Origin: a candidate division WWE3 bacterium UBA1397
GTDB lineage: Bacteria; Patescibacteriota; WWE3; UBA101185; UBA10185
Assembly (NCBI GenBank): GCA_002305205.1
Contig: DBQJ01000009.1
Location: 31,818 to 64,940, forward strand
Reading direction: 5' to 3'
DNA: 33,123 nucleotides
Positions 1 through 8,802 of the stretch are shown here, piece after piece. The position numbers and the translations under genes were made by a program. The notes under the pieces were generated by a model. That model was given only the letters and a program-made list of their open reading frames with translations. It had not been told where the DNA came from and searched no databases. The stretch's first letter is position 1; the number at the start of each line of letters is the position of its first letter.

Positions 1-284
1 GCGGCTAAGGTTATAAAAAAACCGGATGATATTTCCGAGATAGGGTAGTACATGGATAATTTTTCTTTACAAAAAGAACATTTTCCTCTCTGTAGAATAT
101 ATGAAAAAACGGGTATTAGATTTTTTACCCCCAAAGGTTTTTTACAAAAATCACATTGAGATCTGCCAAAAAATATGGATCCTCCGTTAATCAATCTATC
201 TGAAACAAGATTTAGAAATGAACCAAAGAATGTCCCCGATATAAATATCAATATATAGTAAACATAGTGAGGAATTACATCCAT
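1..284 (-). CDS. pilD: Prepilin peptidase, N-terminal part (cut by window edge)
   Basis: Reading the minus strand from the ATG at 284-282 gives 94 codons with no stop up to the window edge. The product starts with a hydrophobic helix (about residues 7-27) containing the GSFLN motif typical of the A24 prepilin peptidase N-terminal domain. Two Cys-x-x-Cys pairs follow (CDFC, then CSFC) flanking an IPVFSY segment, then YYPISEISSG, which matches the conserved YPxxE block. In this family the domain N-methylates the new pilin N-terminus, while the aspartyl protease half, which would lie beyond the edge, cleaves the leader peptide in the inner membrane. It lies just downstream of the pilin gene and its terminator, so its substrate is probably the pilin encoded here. 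No Shine-Dalgarno site is visible. Identification is firm; completeness cannot be judged. Confidence 0.9.
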   Translation of the reverse strand, partial: MDVIPHYVYYILIFISGTFFGSFLNLVSDRLINGGSIFFGRSQCDFCKKPLGVKNLIPVFSYILQRGKCSFCKEKLSMYYPISEISSGFFITLA

Positions 285-304
285 ATGAAATGGAGTGTAC
301 AAGA

Positions 305-329
305 AAACCCCTGTTTTTCACAGGGGTTT
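305..329 (-). terminator. Intrinsic terminator after the pilin gene
   Basis: A 9-bp perfect inverted repeat (305-313 with 321-329, loop of 7) is followed on the minus strand by TTTTCTT. On the plus strand the hairpin is not followed by a T run, so it should stop minus-strand transcription leaving the pilin gene. It separates the pilus operon from pilD. Confidence 0.8.
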
Positions 330-392
330 CTCATTAGCCAAACGTACGTATTACCAATAGACTTAAATTCAAAGAACAACTAATCTCCCGCT

Positions 393-881
393 TTACGGGC
401 TCATTAATGTAAGAGCTGTTCCAACCTCAAATCTGGCCGGATCGTTTCCTCCATCTACCTGCATCTTAACTAAGTTGTCCGGGTGTTCAAGAATTGTATT
501 AAGTTCATAGTTACCGGCAACCGAAGAAGCATAGTAGTACAGATTCGGAGCTGTGTTAAGAGGATCTATTGGAAGAGTAGAGATGTACCTTGAAAGACCT
601 GTTTTACCTACAGGTACTGTATAGGATACATAACCGGTTCCATTTACTGCCTGGGATCCTGAGCTGTCTCCCGTAGCATCTGCTAAAAGCATTTCGCCCT
701 CAACAATAGCTATAGTTAATGCCTTATTCAAGGAATCTAAATCCTGAAGTCTCTTTGAATCACGGCTTTTTTGTATTAATGCCTGAGGATTAATACCGAT
801 AAGCAATGCTCCTGCAAGAACTGCAATTATTGCTATAACTACCAATAACTCAACTAACGTAAAACCTTTTCTTTTATTCAT
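393..881 (-). CDS. Type IV pilin / pseudopilin
   Basis: A 162-residue protein with a classic class III leader: MNKRKG, then FTLVE, giving a predicted cut between Gly6 and Phe7 and the conserved Glu at mature position 5. The next ~20 residues (LLVVIAIIAVLAGALL) form the N-terminal helix that anchors the subunit in the membrane and packs the pilus core. The C-terminal globular part contains LPIDPLN and YYYASS, patterns seen in short Gram-positive and CPR pilins; there is no cysteine pair. It is the last gene of the pilB-pilT-pilC operon and lies before a terminator. Whether it is the major pilin or a minor pseudopilin cannot be told. A strong but distant Shine-Dalgarno-like sequence lies 16 bases upstream. 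Confidence 0.9.
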   Translation of the reverse strand: MNKRKGFTLVELLVVIAIIAVLAGALLIGINPQALIQKSRDSKRLQDLDSLNKALTIAIVEGEMLLADATGDSSGSQAVNGTGYVSYTVPVGKTGLSRYISTLPIDPLNTAPNLYYYASSVAGNYELNTILEHPDNLVKMQVDGGNDPARFEVGTALTLMSP

Positions 882-897
882 AGTATTTTTTATTATT

Positions 898-905
898 TCA
901 CCTCC
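898..905 (-). promoter_or_regulatory. Shine-Dalgarno-like GGAGGTGA upstream of the pilin
   Basis: GGAGGTGA on the minus strand is an almost ideal anti-SD match, but 16 bases separate it from the pilin ATG, much more than the usual 5-9. It lies in the 37-base pilC-pilin gap. Most genes in this window have no SD, so the site stands out. Confidence 0.55.
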
Positions 906-918
906 CCTCAGACATTAA

Positions 919-2121
919 TTAAATAGAACTTGTAATCTTATAAATAGGAGTAATAATCGAAACAATTAGAAAACCTACACCTGCTCCAAGCATAACCAGT
1001 ATTATGGGTTCCAATGCCGCAGACAACCCCTTAACTAAATTATCAACCTCACCTTCGTAATATACTGCCACTCTTTCCAATACTTCATCCATTTTCCCTG
1101 TTTCTTCTCCTACACCTGCCATTTGAGAAAGAAGAGGGGGGAATAATTTTCCCGAACGAAAGAAACTGGAAAGAGAAGTTCCTTTTTCAACCTGCTTTGA
1201 TGCTTCTAAAACAGCTGATCTGAATTGAGAGCTGGACATAACAGTAGATACAATATTTAAGGAATCTACTATAGGAACTGCGGAATTGATTAAAAGAGAA
1301 AGTGTACGGGAAAACTGAGCATAATCCTTTTGTTTGTTTATCTTTCCAAAAACCGGCATTCTGAATATTAAATCCGAGGTTATTCTCTTTCCTTCTTCCG
1401 ATTTAGCAAAAGATCTTAATACTAAGATACCCCCGATAGTTATTATTCCTATTATAAGAATATTTTTCGCCATGAATGAAGATACCTTTATCATTGCTTG
1501 GGTTATAGCAGGAAGAGGAACATTCATACTCTCATACATACCGGCTAATTTAGGAATAACTACTACCATTAAGATAATAAATACAATAATCATAGCTACA
1601 ACAACGATTGTAGGATAAACCATTGCTGCTTTTAATTTAGAATTCAATTCTCTTTGAGCTTCAAGAGTCTCCGCCAATCTTTTTAGAATTACATCCAATT
1701 TTCCTGAAGATTCTCCTGCACCAACCAATGCTTGGTATGTCTTGGAAAATACATCGGGGTACCTGCTGATAGCGTTGGATAATGACGATCCCCCCTCAAT
1801 AGATCTAAGTAAATCCAAAATTATTCTTTTTAATATTTTATTCTCACTCTGGTTTGCTAAAACCTCTAATGCTCTTGCTATGGGAAGACCTGCTGAAATC
1901 ATGGTAGAGAACTGTCTGGTAAAAGCCACTAAGTCTGTCTGAGGAACTCCTCTAAAATTTAAGAACTTGTCAAAGACAGAGTCTCTCTTCTCTTCAATTT
2001 CTATAACATAAAGGCCCTGGTTTTTTAAAAGACTTACCGCAACCTCTTTAGATCTGGAGTCTACTGTTCCCCTTTGGGTTAATCCTTTTTGGTTTTTGGC
2101 AGTGTAGTAGTATAAGGACAT
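919..2121 (-). CDS. pilC: Type IV pilus inner-membrane platform protein PilC (GspF family)
   Basis: A 400-residue protein of normal length with the two tandem T2SSF domains of the PilC/GspF family. The first covers roughly residues 65-190 and ends in a long hydrophobic helix (VYPTIVVVAMIIVFIILMVV). The second covers roughly 270-395 and ends in a C-terminal membrane segment. Both repeats carry the typical G-E-S/T-G pattern (GAGESSGKLD and GVGEETGKMDEV). The protein is the membrane platform on which the PilB and PilT motors act. Its start lies 6 bases after the pilT stop, so the two are co-transcribed and probably translationally coupled. No SD is seen. Confidence 0.95.
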   Translation of the reverse strand: MSLYYYTAKNQKGLTQRGTVDSRSKEVAVSLLKNQGLYVIEIEEKRDSVFDKFLNFRGVPQTDLVAFTRQFSTMISAGLPIARALEVLANQSENKILKRIILDLLRSIEGGSSLSNAISRYPDVFSKTYQALVGAGESSGKLDVILKRLAETLEAQRELNSKLKAAMVYPTIVVVAMIIVFIILMVVVIPKLAGMYESMNVPLPAITQAMIKVSSFMAKNILIIGIITIGGILVLRSFAKSEEGKRITSDLIFRMPVFGKINKQKDYAQFSRTLSLLINSAVPIVDSLNIVSTVMSSSQFRSAVLEASKQVEKGTSLSSFFRSGKLFPPLLSQMAGVGEETGKMDEVLERVAVYYEGEVDNLVKGLSAALEPIILVMLGAGVGFLIVSIITPIYKITSSI

Positions 2122-2127
2122 ATTTTA

Positions 2128-3189
2128 TTACATTTTTACTAAGCGCCTTAGTTCTTCCGGTCTTGATGTATATTTAACTCCATCATCCCAAGTAATTGAA
2201 CCATCTTTTATAAGTTCAGCCAAGCTTTTCTCTAAAGAAACCATCCCCACTTGAGAACTGGTTTTAATAACATTATCAAGCATGTGAGTTCTTCCTTCTC
2301 TAATCAAGGTTTTTACTGCATCGCTTCCCAGCATTATTTCTATTGCAGGTACAACCTTCTTCTTTTCCGAAGGAATCAATCTCTGGGATATTACTACCTC
2401 TATAACCTGAGACAACTGCAGTCTTATCTCATTCTGTTTTTCAGCAGGGAAAGAAGATATTATTCTTTCTACTGTCTGGGATGCCGAGTTGGTATGAAGT
2501 GTAGCAAATACCAAATGTCCTGTTTCAGATATTTGCAGGGCGCTGGACATAGTTTCAGCATCTCTCATCTCACCGATCAAAACTACATTAGGATCTTGTC
2601 TTAATATCGATTTAAGAGCAATATTCCAGGCATGCGTATCCAGGAACAATTCTCTTTGCTCCACCAGTGATTTTTTATTTGTAAATACATATTCTATAGG
2701 ATCTTCTATAGTTACTATATGCTCTGCTCTTGTTTCATTAATTCTATCCAGCATGGCCGCTATTGTTGTAGATTTTCCATGTCCGGTGGGGCCTACAACC
2801 AGGATAAGGCCTTGTTTTAAATTGCACAGATTGCCAAAATAGGTAGGAAGATTTAGTGATTCTATCGGAGGTACGGATATAGGTATGTATCTTAATGCTG
2901 CAGATAAATATCCTTTTTGAAAAAAAGCATTAACTCTAAACCTTGCTTTAGTACCTAATGCAACGGAAAAATCCAGTTCTTTATTCACTTCTAGTAATTC
3001 TCTCTGCTGAGTATCAAGAATCTGCGATAGAAAATACTCCACATCATCTACTGACAGGGGAGGGAATTCATTTAATAAATGAAGCTGCATATTAACTCTA
3101 ATAAAGGGAGAGCATCCTACTGTAATATGCAAATCCGAAGCATTGGATGCAATAACTTTTTCTAATATCTGTGTTGCATTAATTTTCAT
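2128..3189 (-). CDS. pilT: Pilus retraction ATPase PilT
   Basis: A 353-residue hexameric secretion ATPase. Visible motifs are the Walker A GPTGHGKST (133-141), the Asp box IEDPIEYVF (161-169), the Walker B LIGEMRD (204-210), the His box with LHTNSA (231-236), and a C-terminal AVKTLIREG (291-299) like the PilT retraction motif AIRNLIRE. That last motif and the short N-terminal domain separate it from PilB. It should power pilus disassembly, giving twitching or DNA uptake. The Walker A carries His where most PilT proteins have Ser. It sits between pilB (51 bases upstream) and pilC (6 bases downstream) in one operon. Confidence 0.95.
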   Translation of the reverse strand: MKINATQILEKVIASNASDLHITVGCSPFIRVNMQLHLLNEFPPLSVDDVEYFLSQILDTQQRELLEVNKELDFSVALGTKARFRVNAFFQKGYLSAALRYIPISVPPIESLNLPTYFGNLCNLKQGLILVVGPTGHGKSTTIAAMLDRINETRAEHIVTIEDPIEYVFTNKKSLVEQRELFLDTHAWNIALKSILRQDPNVVLIGEMRDAETMSSALQISETGHLVFATLHTNSASQTVERIISSFPAEKQNEIRLQLSQVIEVVISQRLIPSEKKKVVPAIEIMLGSDAVKTLIREGRTHMLDNVIKTSSQVGMVSLEKSLAELIKDGSITWDDGVKYTSRPEELRRLVKM

Positions 3190-3240
3190 AAATATATTCT
3201 TTAATTAAATAAGTAATATTAATATTAAACCTAATTATCA

Positions 3241-5007
3241 TTATTGTTTAGCAACTCTCATTACTTCCTCTATAGTAGTTACTCCTTCAACTACTCTGAG
3301 ATACCCATCCTGCAGTAGAGTAAGCATCCCTTCCGATATTGCAGTAGCTTCCATCTTACTTGCCGGACTTCTTTCCAAAGTATGATGTGCTACGGAATCA
3401 CTCATTGGAAGAAGTTCAAATATTCCCAGTCTTCCTCTATAACCGCTGTTTCCGCACTTGGGGCATCCCTTGCCTCTTGATATCTTTATAGTCTTATCTG
3501 ACATAAACTTCTTAACTACCTTTGCTATTTCGGGATCTTTAAGCATCAACGCTTTATTCTCGGATATCTCCTTAACAGTCTTTGATATAGTATCTTTCAT
3601 CTCCTGCGGAGGTTCATATTCTTCAATACAATCCTTGCATATTCTTCTGATTAACCTTTGGGCTAATACTGCGTTTAAGGTTGAGGCTAATAAAAAACTT
3701 TCTACATTCATATCTAAAAGTCTTGGAATAGCACCTGAAGCAGAATTAGTGTGAAGTGTAGATAGAACTAAATGTCCTGTTAAAGCAGCGTGCACTGCTA
3801 ATTCCGCCGTCTCACTGTCTCTTATCTCACCCACCATAATTATATTGGGATCCTGTCTTAAAAAAGATCTTAATCCGCTGGAGAAGGTTAGCCCTGCCTG
3901 AGGGTTTACCTGCACCTGATTAACTCCATTTACTCTAATTTCAACAGGATCTTCCAACGTTACAATATTTACTCTAGCTGTATTCAATTTGCTTAATGCC
4001 GACGCCAAGGTAACAGTCTTTCCTGATCCTGTAGGTCCTGTAACAAGAATCATACCGTTAGGTTGAAGAGACGCTTCCTCAAATCTTTTTAGTGTCAGCC
4101 CCCTCATACCTAAATCCCTGAATGAATAAATAACTCCTTCTTCTTTCAAAAGACGGATTACAACCTTTTCCCCATATATCGTGGGAAGAGTAGATATTCT
4201 TAAATCCGTTTCTGTCTTTCCCACCTGGATTTTAAATCTCCCATCCTGAGGTATTCTTTTCTCGTCTATCTTCATCTTTGCTAATATCTTTATTCTTGCT
4301 ATTACTGAATCGTGCATTTCCTTGGGGAGAGTTCTTTTCTCTTGAAGAATACCGTCAATTCTATATCTCAGACGGGATCCCGTATCTTCGGGTTCAATAT
4401 GTACATCAGAAGCTCCTATTTTCACGGCAGTTTCCAGTATCATTCCCACTATTCTCGCAATAGGGGCATCCCTAATAGTTTGATCATTTAAATCAGAAAA
4501 ACCTTCTTCTATCTTTAATGTCGTTTGACTAATTTCTTCTAAAGCAGCATGTATTTCTTCCCCCATTTCCTTTCCTCTTTGCTCTTCTAATACTTTATCT
4601 ATATTCTTTTCAGTTGTAATAAAGGGTATAACTTTATGACCGGTCTTTCTTTCAATAAAGTCTATGGTCTGAAGATCCAAAGGATCCACCATAGCCACCG
4701 ATAATCTATTTTCCTCTAGCTCAAAAGGAACCACTTTGTATTTCTTAGATAAAGTTGATGGGATTATTTCAAGAAGTTTCTGTTCAACCTGGTCGGGAGA
4801 TAATGATACATACTCTATACCGTATACAGTGCCGAAGGCTTGGGCAAAATCCTCAGAGTTAACATACCCTCTTTCTTTAATAATCTGTTCAATACTCTTT
4901 CCGGTATTTACATTTTCAAACTTTATAGCTGAAAGCTGATCAGAACTTATCAGCTTATTTTCATATAGTACGTCTGCTACTGTTTTAATTGTATCTATTT
5001 TAAACAT
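3241..5007 (-). CDS. pilB: Pilus extension ATPase PilB (GspE family)
   Basis: A 588-residue assembly ATPase. The N-terminal ~150 residues form an MshEN-type domain, followed by the N2 linker (DAPIARIV to about 300) and the ATPase core. Motifs are Walker A GPTGSGKT (324-331), Asp box LEDPVE (351-356), Walker B MVGEIRD (391-397) and a His box with LHTNSA (418-423). The zinc-binding tetracysteine is complete (C457, C460, C515, C518), with an insertion of about 55 residues between the pairs. It drives pilin polymerisation from the cytoplasmic face of PilC. It is the first gene of the pilus operon, with its own promoter 6 bases before the ATG and no SD. Confidence 0.95.
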   Translation of the reverse strand: MFKIDTIKTVADVLYENKLISSDQLSAIKFENVNTGKSIEQIIKERGYVNSEDFAQAFGTVYGIEYVSLSPDQVEQKLLEIIPSTLSKKYKVVPFELEENRLSVAMVDPLDLQTIDFIERKTGHKVIPFITTEKNIDKVLEEQRGKEMGEEIHAALEEISQTTLKIEEGFSDLNDQTIRDAPIARIVGMILETAVKIGASDVHIEPEDTGSRLRYRIDGILQEKRTLPKEMHDSVIARIKILAKMKIDEKRIPQDGRFKIQVGKTETDLRISTLPTIYGEKVVIRLLKEEGVIYSFRDLGMRGLTLKRFEEASLQPNGMILVTGPTGSGKTVTLASALSKLNTARVNIVTLEDPVEIRVNGVNQVQVNPQAGLTFSSGLRSFLRQDPNIIMVGEIRDSETAELAVHAALTGHLVLSTLHTNSASGAIPRLLDMNVESFLLASTLNAVLAQRLIRRICKDCIEEYEPPQEMKDTISKTVKEISENKALMLKDPEIAKVVKKFMSDKTIKISRGKGCPKCGNSGYRGRLGIFELLPMSDSVAHHTLERSPASKMEATAISEGMLTLLQDGYLRVVEGVTTIEEVMRVAKQ

Positions 5008-5013
5008 AGGGCA

Positions 5014-5043
5014 GGTATAAACACTTCCTTATTATGTTAACAA
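5014..5043 (-). promoter_or_regulatory. Promoter of the pilus operon (pilB)
   Basis: On the minus strand TTGTTA (5043-5038) and TATACC (5019-5014) are separated by 18 bases. Only 6 bases separate the -10 box from the pilB ATG, which places the predicted transcription start on or next to the start codon. This is a leaderless layout. Confidence 0.55.
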
Positions 5044-5057
5044 CTTCATAGTAAGAC

Positions 5058-5087
5058 TTCAATAGATTATAGTCCAAGTTATATAAT
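5058..5087 (+). promoter_or_regulatory. Promoter of the delta'-gyrB-gyrA gene string
   Basis: A perfect TATAAT (5082-5087) lies 6 bases before the ATG at 5094; a weak -35 candidate TTCAAT (5058-5063) is 18 bases upstream. It is divergent from the pilB promoter within the same 86-base gap. No SD is present, so the transcript is probably leaderless. Confidence 0.55.
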
Positions 5088-5093
5088 CAACTT

Positions 5094-5807
5094 ATGTTTA
5101 ACTCAATAATGATATTTGGTTCAAATCAGGAGGAAAGACAAAAGAAAGCATTATATGTTATACAAAATGAATTTACTGATCAATTTAAGAAAAGGGTAGG
5201 GGAGTGGGAGGATTTAGAGAAGCACCCCGATGTAAAATTAATTGAACAGCAGAAGGATAAAAAATCTATAGGTATCTCCGATGTTAAAGAGGGTATTAAA
5301 TATCTCCAAGAAAAACCGTTCTTAGAAAAAATTAAATTCATGATTATTCCCAAAGGATATTTGTTAACAAGGGATGCTCAGGGAGCATTGTTAAAAACGT
5401 TGGAGGAGTCGCCAAAACATGCGGTCACTATCATACTTGTTAAAACCATTAACGATTTATTGGATACAGTAACTTCAAGATGTAGAAAAATATCAGCCAA
5501 AGAATATACATACCAGGATAAAAAAGAGGTAAATAAAAAGCTCTCCTATAATGAGATATTAAACATGAACAAAGGAGAGCTACTTGATTTTGCGGGAGAG
5601 ATTTCTAAAGAAGAGAAGGAGGATATAATAGAATATTTGGAGAGATGGCTTGTTGAAGCTAGGAATTTTATGCTAAACTCACAAGGTTATTCTTCAACTT
5701 TTAGTACGGCGCAAAATATAAAAAAAATACTAAGAACTAAGAACGATCTGGAAAGAACAAATTTAAATACAAGGCTGGCACTAGAATCATTGATGTTAAA
5801 TATATAA
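5094..5807 (+). CDS. holB: DNA polymerase III delta'-like clamp-loader subunit
   Basis: A 237-residue protein with the AAA+ clamp-loader motifs GALLKTLEESP (family NALLKTLEEPP) and TVTSRCRKI, the SRC box that supplies an arginine finger to neighbouring subunits. The P-loop region is degenerate (GSNQEERQK instead of GxxGxGKT), as expected for a delta' subunit that does not hydrolyse ATP. The zinc-binding cysteines of longer homologues are absent and the C-terminal collar domain is short; typical HolB is about 300 residues or more. Its role would be loading the sliding clamp at the replication fork. It is the first gene of a plus-strand unit, 19 bases ahead of gyrB. The gene symbol is by family; a divergent clamp-loader paralogue is the main alternative. 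Confidence 0.75.
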   Translation: MFNSIMIFGSNQEERQKKALYVIQNEFTDQFKKRVGEWEDLEKHPDVKLIEQQKDKKSIGISDVKEGIKYLQEKPFLEKIKFMIIPKGYLLTRDAQGALLKTLEESPKHAVTIILVKTINDLLDTVTSRCRKISAKEYTYQDKKEVNKKLSYNEILNMNKGELLDFAGEISKEEKEDIIEYLERWLVEARNFMLNSQGYSSTFSTAQNIKKILRTKNDLERTNLNTRLALESLMLNI

Positions 5808-5826
5808 AATTAAAATATTAAATGAT

Positions 5827-7800
5827 ATGGTAAAAAATAATACTGATAATTACGGTGCAGAACAAATACAAGTATTGGAGGGGTTGGAACCTGTAAGAAA
5901 AAGACCGGGCATGTATATCGGATCTACGGGCCAAGAAGGTCTTCATCACCTTGTTACTGAGATAGTAAATAATTCAATGGACGAGGCTATAGGGGGTTAT
6001 GCGGATCATATTAAGGTTGAATTTCATAAAGACGGATCTGTTGCAATATATGATAACGGTAGGGGAATTCCCTTTGATATTAAGAAAGGGTACGGGGTAT
6101 CTGCTTTAGAGTTGGCTTTTACTAAACTCCATGCCGGAGGAAAGTTCGGCGGCGGTGGTTATAAAGTTTCAAGTGGTTTACATGGTGTCGGTTCTTCTGT
6201 TGTTAATGCTTTATCCAAATGGTGCAGAGTTATAGTTAAAAGAGGAAACAAAATAGTAATACAAGAATATGAAAACGGAGGCAAACCGATAAGAAAAGTT
6301 GAAGATTTTGATTTTAAAAATCCCACCAAGATTAAAAAAAGCCCCTGGGATTTAGATGTTGAAGGATGGAAATACGAAAACGGCACTATCGTGGAATTTC
6401 TTCCGGATGATTCTATATTTGAAACGAAGGATTTTGACACTAAATTTTTTCTAAATCAGCTCAGAGAATATGCTTATCTAACAGCGGGTATTACATTTGA
6501 ACTGGTAGATGATAAAACAGAACGTAGATTTAAATTCTATTTTGAAGGTGGTATTAAAGCATATCTTAAATCACTAAATAGAAATAAAGGGGTTCTTAAT
6601 AACAATATATTTTACTGCAAAAAAACCAATGATAATGTTGATGTAGAAGTAGCTATGCAATATAACGATTCCTTTACCGAAAATGTATTATGTTTTGCCA
6701 ACCATCTAAAAAATATTGAGGGAGGCACTCACTTAACAGGTTTTAGGGCTGCTCTAACAAAATGTGTAAATGATTATGCCAGGGCAAACAGCTATCTAAA
6801 AGAGAAAGATACTAATCTATCAGGAGAAGATTTAAGAGAAGGTCTTACTGCTGTTATTTCGGTAGCTCTTGATTCATCATCTCTTCAGTTTGAAGGGCAA
6901 ACAAAGGCTAAACTTGGAAATACTAATGTAAGACAGGCAGTTGAAACAGTAGTAAAAGAGGCTTTAGAGTCTTTTCTTCAAGAGAATCCAAGAGATGCGC
7001 AATCAATAATAGAAAAAAATATACTTGCCTTTAAAGCAAGGATGGCTGCAAAGGCTGCAAGAGATACTGTTATTAGAAAAACTGCTCTGGAAGGAAGCGG
7101 TGTTCTTCCCGGAAAATTAGCTGATTGTTCGGAGAAAGATCCTAAAAAAACTGAAATATTCATCGTAGAAGGAGATTCTGCAGGGGGTTCCGCTAAACAA
7201 GGAAGAAATAGAAGGTATCAAGCTATATTACCGCTGTTTGGTAAACCATTGAACACAGAAAGAGCACGTTTAGATAAAATAGTAGATTCTGACAAGTTTA
7301 AGGCTCTAATTATTGCAATTGGGGCAGGGATAGGGGAGCAGTATAACCCCGATAAATTAAGATATAACAAAATTATTGTTATGGCTGATGCTGATGTTGA
7401 CGGTATGCACATAATTTCTTTATACTTAACATTTTTTTATAGACACATGCCTGAACTAATACAGGGAGGCCATATACATGTTGCCGTCCCTCCTCTTTTT
7501 AAAGCAACGTGGGGAAAAGAAAAAAGATATTTATTTGATGATAAAGACAGGGAAAAGTTTCTTAAAACCCCGGAGGGTCAGAAAGCAATAATTCAGAGGT
7601 TCAAAGGTTTGGGTGAGATGAATGCGGATGAACTTTGGGAAACAACAATGAATCCTGAAACGAGAAGACTTAAATTAGTCACTGTTGAAGATGCTGCTCA
7701 AGCAGATGAAGTATTTACTATGTTGATGGGGGAAGAAGTAGCTCCGAGGAAAAGATTTATACAAACACACGCTAAAGACGCTAATATTGATATTACATAA
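5827..7800 (+). CDS. gyrB: DNA gyrase subunit B
   Basis: A 657-residue type IIA topoisomerase ATPase subunit. The GHKL ATPase domain shows HHLVTEIVNNSMDEA (catalytic Glu45, Asn49, Asp52), the DNGRGIP loop and the GLHGVG lid. The transducer carries the QTKAKLGN motif. The TOPRIM domain has EGDSAGGSA (near residue 448) and DADVDG (near 521), which bind Mg2+ for strand cleavage. The C-terminus ends with the RFKGLGEMN and NPETRRL motifs that contact GyrA. With GyrA (8803-11433) it introduces negative supercoils. No SD precedes the ATG, and the start agrees with the conserved N-terminal pattern. Gyrase rather than topoisomerase IV is supported by the GyrA box in its partner. Confidence 0.96.
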   Translation: MVKNNTDNYGAEQIQVLEGLEPVRKRPGMYIGSTGQEGLHHLVTEIVNNSMDEAIGGYADHIKVEFHKDGSVAIYDNGRGIPFDIKKGYGVSALELAFTKLHAGGKFGGGGYKVSSGLHGVGSSVVNALSKWCRVIVKRGNKIVIQEYENGGKPIRKVEDFDFKNPTKIKKSPWDLDVEGWKYENGTIVEFLPDDSIFETKDFDTKFFLNQLREYAYLTAGITFELVDDKTERRFKFYFEGGIKAYLKSLNRNKGVLNNNIFYCKKTNDNVDVEVAMQYNDSFTENVLCFANHLKNIEGGTHLTGFRAALTKCVNDYARANSYLKEKDTNLSGEDLREGLTAVISVALDSSSLQFEGQTKAKLGNTNVRQAVETVVKEALESFLQENPRDAQSIIEKNILAFKARMAAKAARDTVIRKTALEGSGVLPGKLADCSEKDPKKTEIFIVEGDSAGGSAKQGRNRRYQAILPLFGKPLNTERARLDKIVDSDKFKALIIAIGAGIGEQYNPDKLRYNKIIVMADADVDGMHIISLYLTFFYRHMPELIQGGHIHVAVPPLFKATWGKEKRYLFDDKDREKFLKTPEGQKAIIQRFKGLGEMNADELWETTMNPETRRLKLVTVEDAAQADEVFTMLMGEEVAPRKRFIQTHAKDANIDIT

Positions 7801-7818
7801 GAAAATTATTTCTTAAAT

Positions 7819-8781
7819 ATGCCTAACATTGGAGTAACACAAACAATATACACAGTAGATATGGATTCTCTTGCCTGTACCCTGGCTTATACAGAACTGT
7901 TAAAACTGGAAAATAGAGATTCCTGCGCCTATATACCGGGTATCCCCAATAGTACAGTAACCGAAGAAATACAGAAGTGGGATCTAGTGTACGAGAAAAA
8001 ACCTAAAGCAAGTGATTTAAAGAATATGTCTTTTGTTATAGTTGATACATCGGATATAAATGTCTTTCCTAAGTTTGTCGATAAGGATAAAGTTATTGAG
8101 ATATTTGACCACCACATAGGTCACACAGATTATTGGAGAAATAAGATAGGTATGAATGCCAGAATTGAAATGGTGGGTGCCTGCGCTACATTGATCTGGG
8201 AAGAATTTAAAAAAAGAGGAAAGGCAGGTAAAATATCCCAGCTAAGTGCGCGCCTTCTTTTAGCTGCAATATTATCAAATACCCTTCATTTTAGAGCCAA
8301 GATTACTTCCATTAGAGATGAGAGGGCATACAAGGAATTATTTCCTATTGCAGGATTAACCAGGAAATGGGTAGAAAAGTATTTTCTTGATCAGGAATCT
8401 TTTATATACAGCCATCCCAAAGATACTGTATTTAATGACATTAAATTAATAGATTTTCCTAATTTAGGCAAAAAGATTGCTATAGGTCAAGTGGAATTAT
8501 GGGACAGCAGAAAGTTCATAATGGATTTCCGCCCTCAGATAAGATCTGTATTGGAGGAAATAGGGGGTGAAAATTGGTTTTTCAATGCTCCCTGCATAGC
8601 AAAGGGTAAGAGCTATATCTATACAGAAAATAAAGAGATTAAAAATATACTTTCTGATAAATTTCACTGTAGGTTTAATGACGGGGTAGGGGATACCCAG
8701 CATCTTATTGAAAGAAAGGATTTAGTAAAAATATTATCAGGATATGGAGAGGAGATTAATACTCTTCAAAATACTCCTTAA
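7819..8781 (+). CDS. DHH-family phosphoesterase with altered metal ligands
   Basis: A 320-residue protein resembling family II (manganese) inorganic pyrophosphatases and related DHH phosphoesterases. Visible blocks are VDMDSLACT (Asp14, Asp16), VIVDTSD (Asp76), FDHHIGH (Asp97-His98-His99) and AAILSNTLHF (about 149-158), followed by a DHHA2-like C-terminal part. Two metal ligands of family II pyrophosphatases seem to be changed: the His four residues before the first Asp is Ile10, and the Asp of the SDSLLF motif is Asn154. It may therefore have altered metal use, another phosphoester substrate, or no catalysis. It sits between gyrB and gyrA (18 and 21 bases), probably in the same transcript. 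The superfamily is secure; the substrate is unknown. Confidence 0.7.
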   Translation: MPNIGVTQTIYTVDMDSLACTLAYTELLKLENRDSCAYIPGIPNSTVTEEIQKWDLVYEKKPKASDLKNMSFVIVDTSDINVFPKFVDKDKVIEIFDHHIGHTDYWRNKIGMNARIEMVGACATLIWEEFKKRGKAGKISQLSARLLLAAILSNTLHFRAKITSIRDERAYKELFPIAGLTRKWVEKYFLDQESFIYSHPKDTVFNDIKLIDFPNLGKKIAIGQVELWDSRKFIMDFRPQIRSVLEEIGGENWFFNAPCIAKGKSYIYTENKEIKNILSDKFHCRFNDGVGDTQHLIERKDLVKILSGYGEEINTLQNTP

Positions 8782-8802
8782 ACCTGTTAATATTACTAGG
8801 TT

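Noticed and set aside
1..48. Plus-strand frame ending at a TAG at 46-48, as the tail of an upstream gene
   Set aside because: The minus strand over the same bases encodes a clear prepilin peptidase domain, so the plus frame is its shadow.
2251..2604. 117-residue plus-strand frame
   Set aside because: It is antisense to pilT, with low-complexity aromatic content and no start signals.
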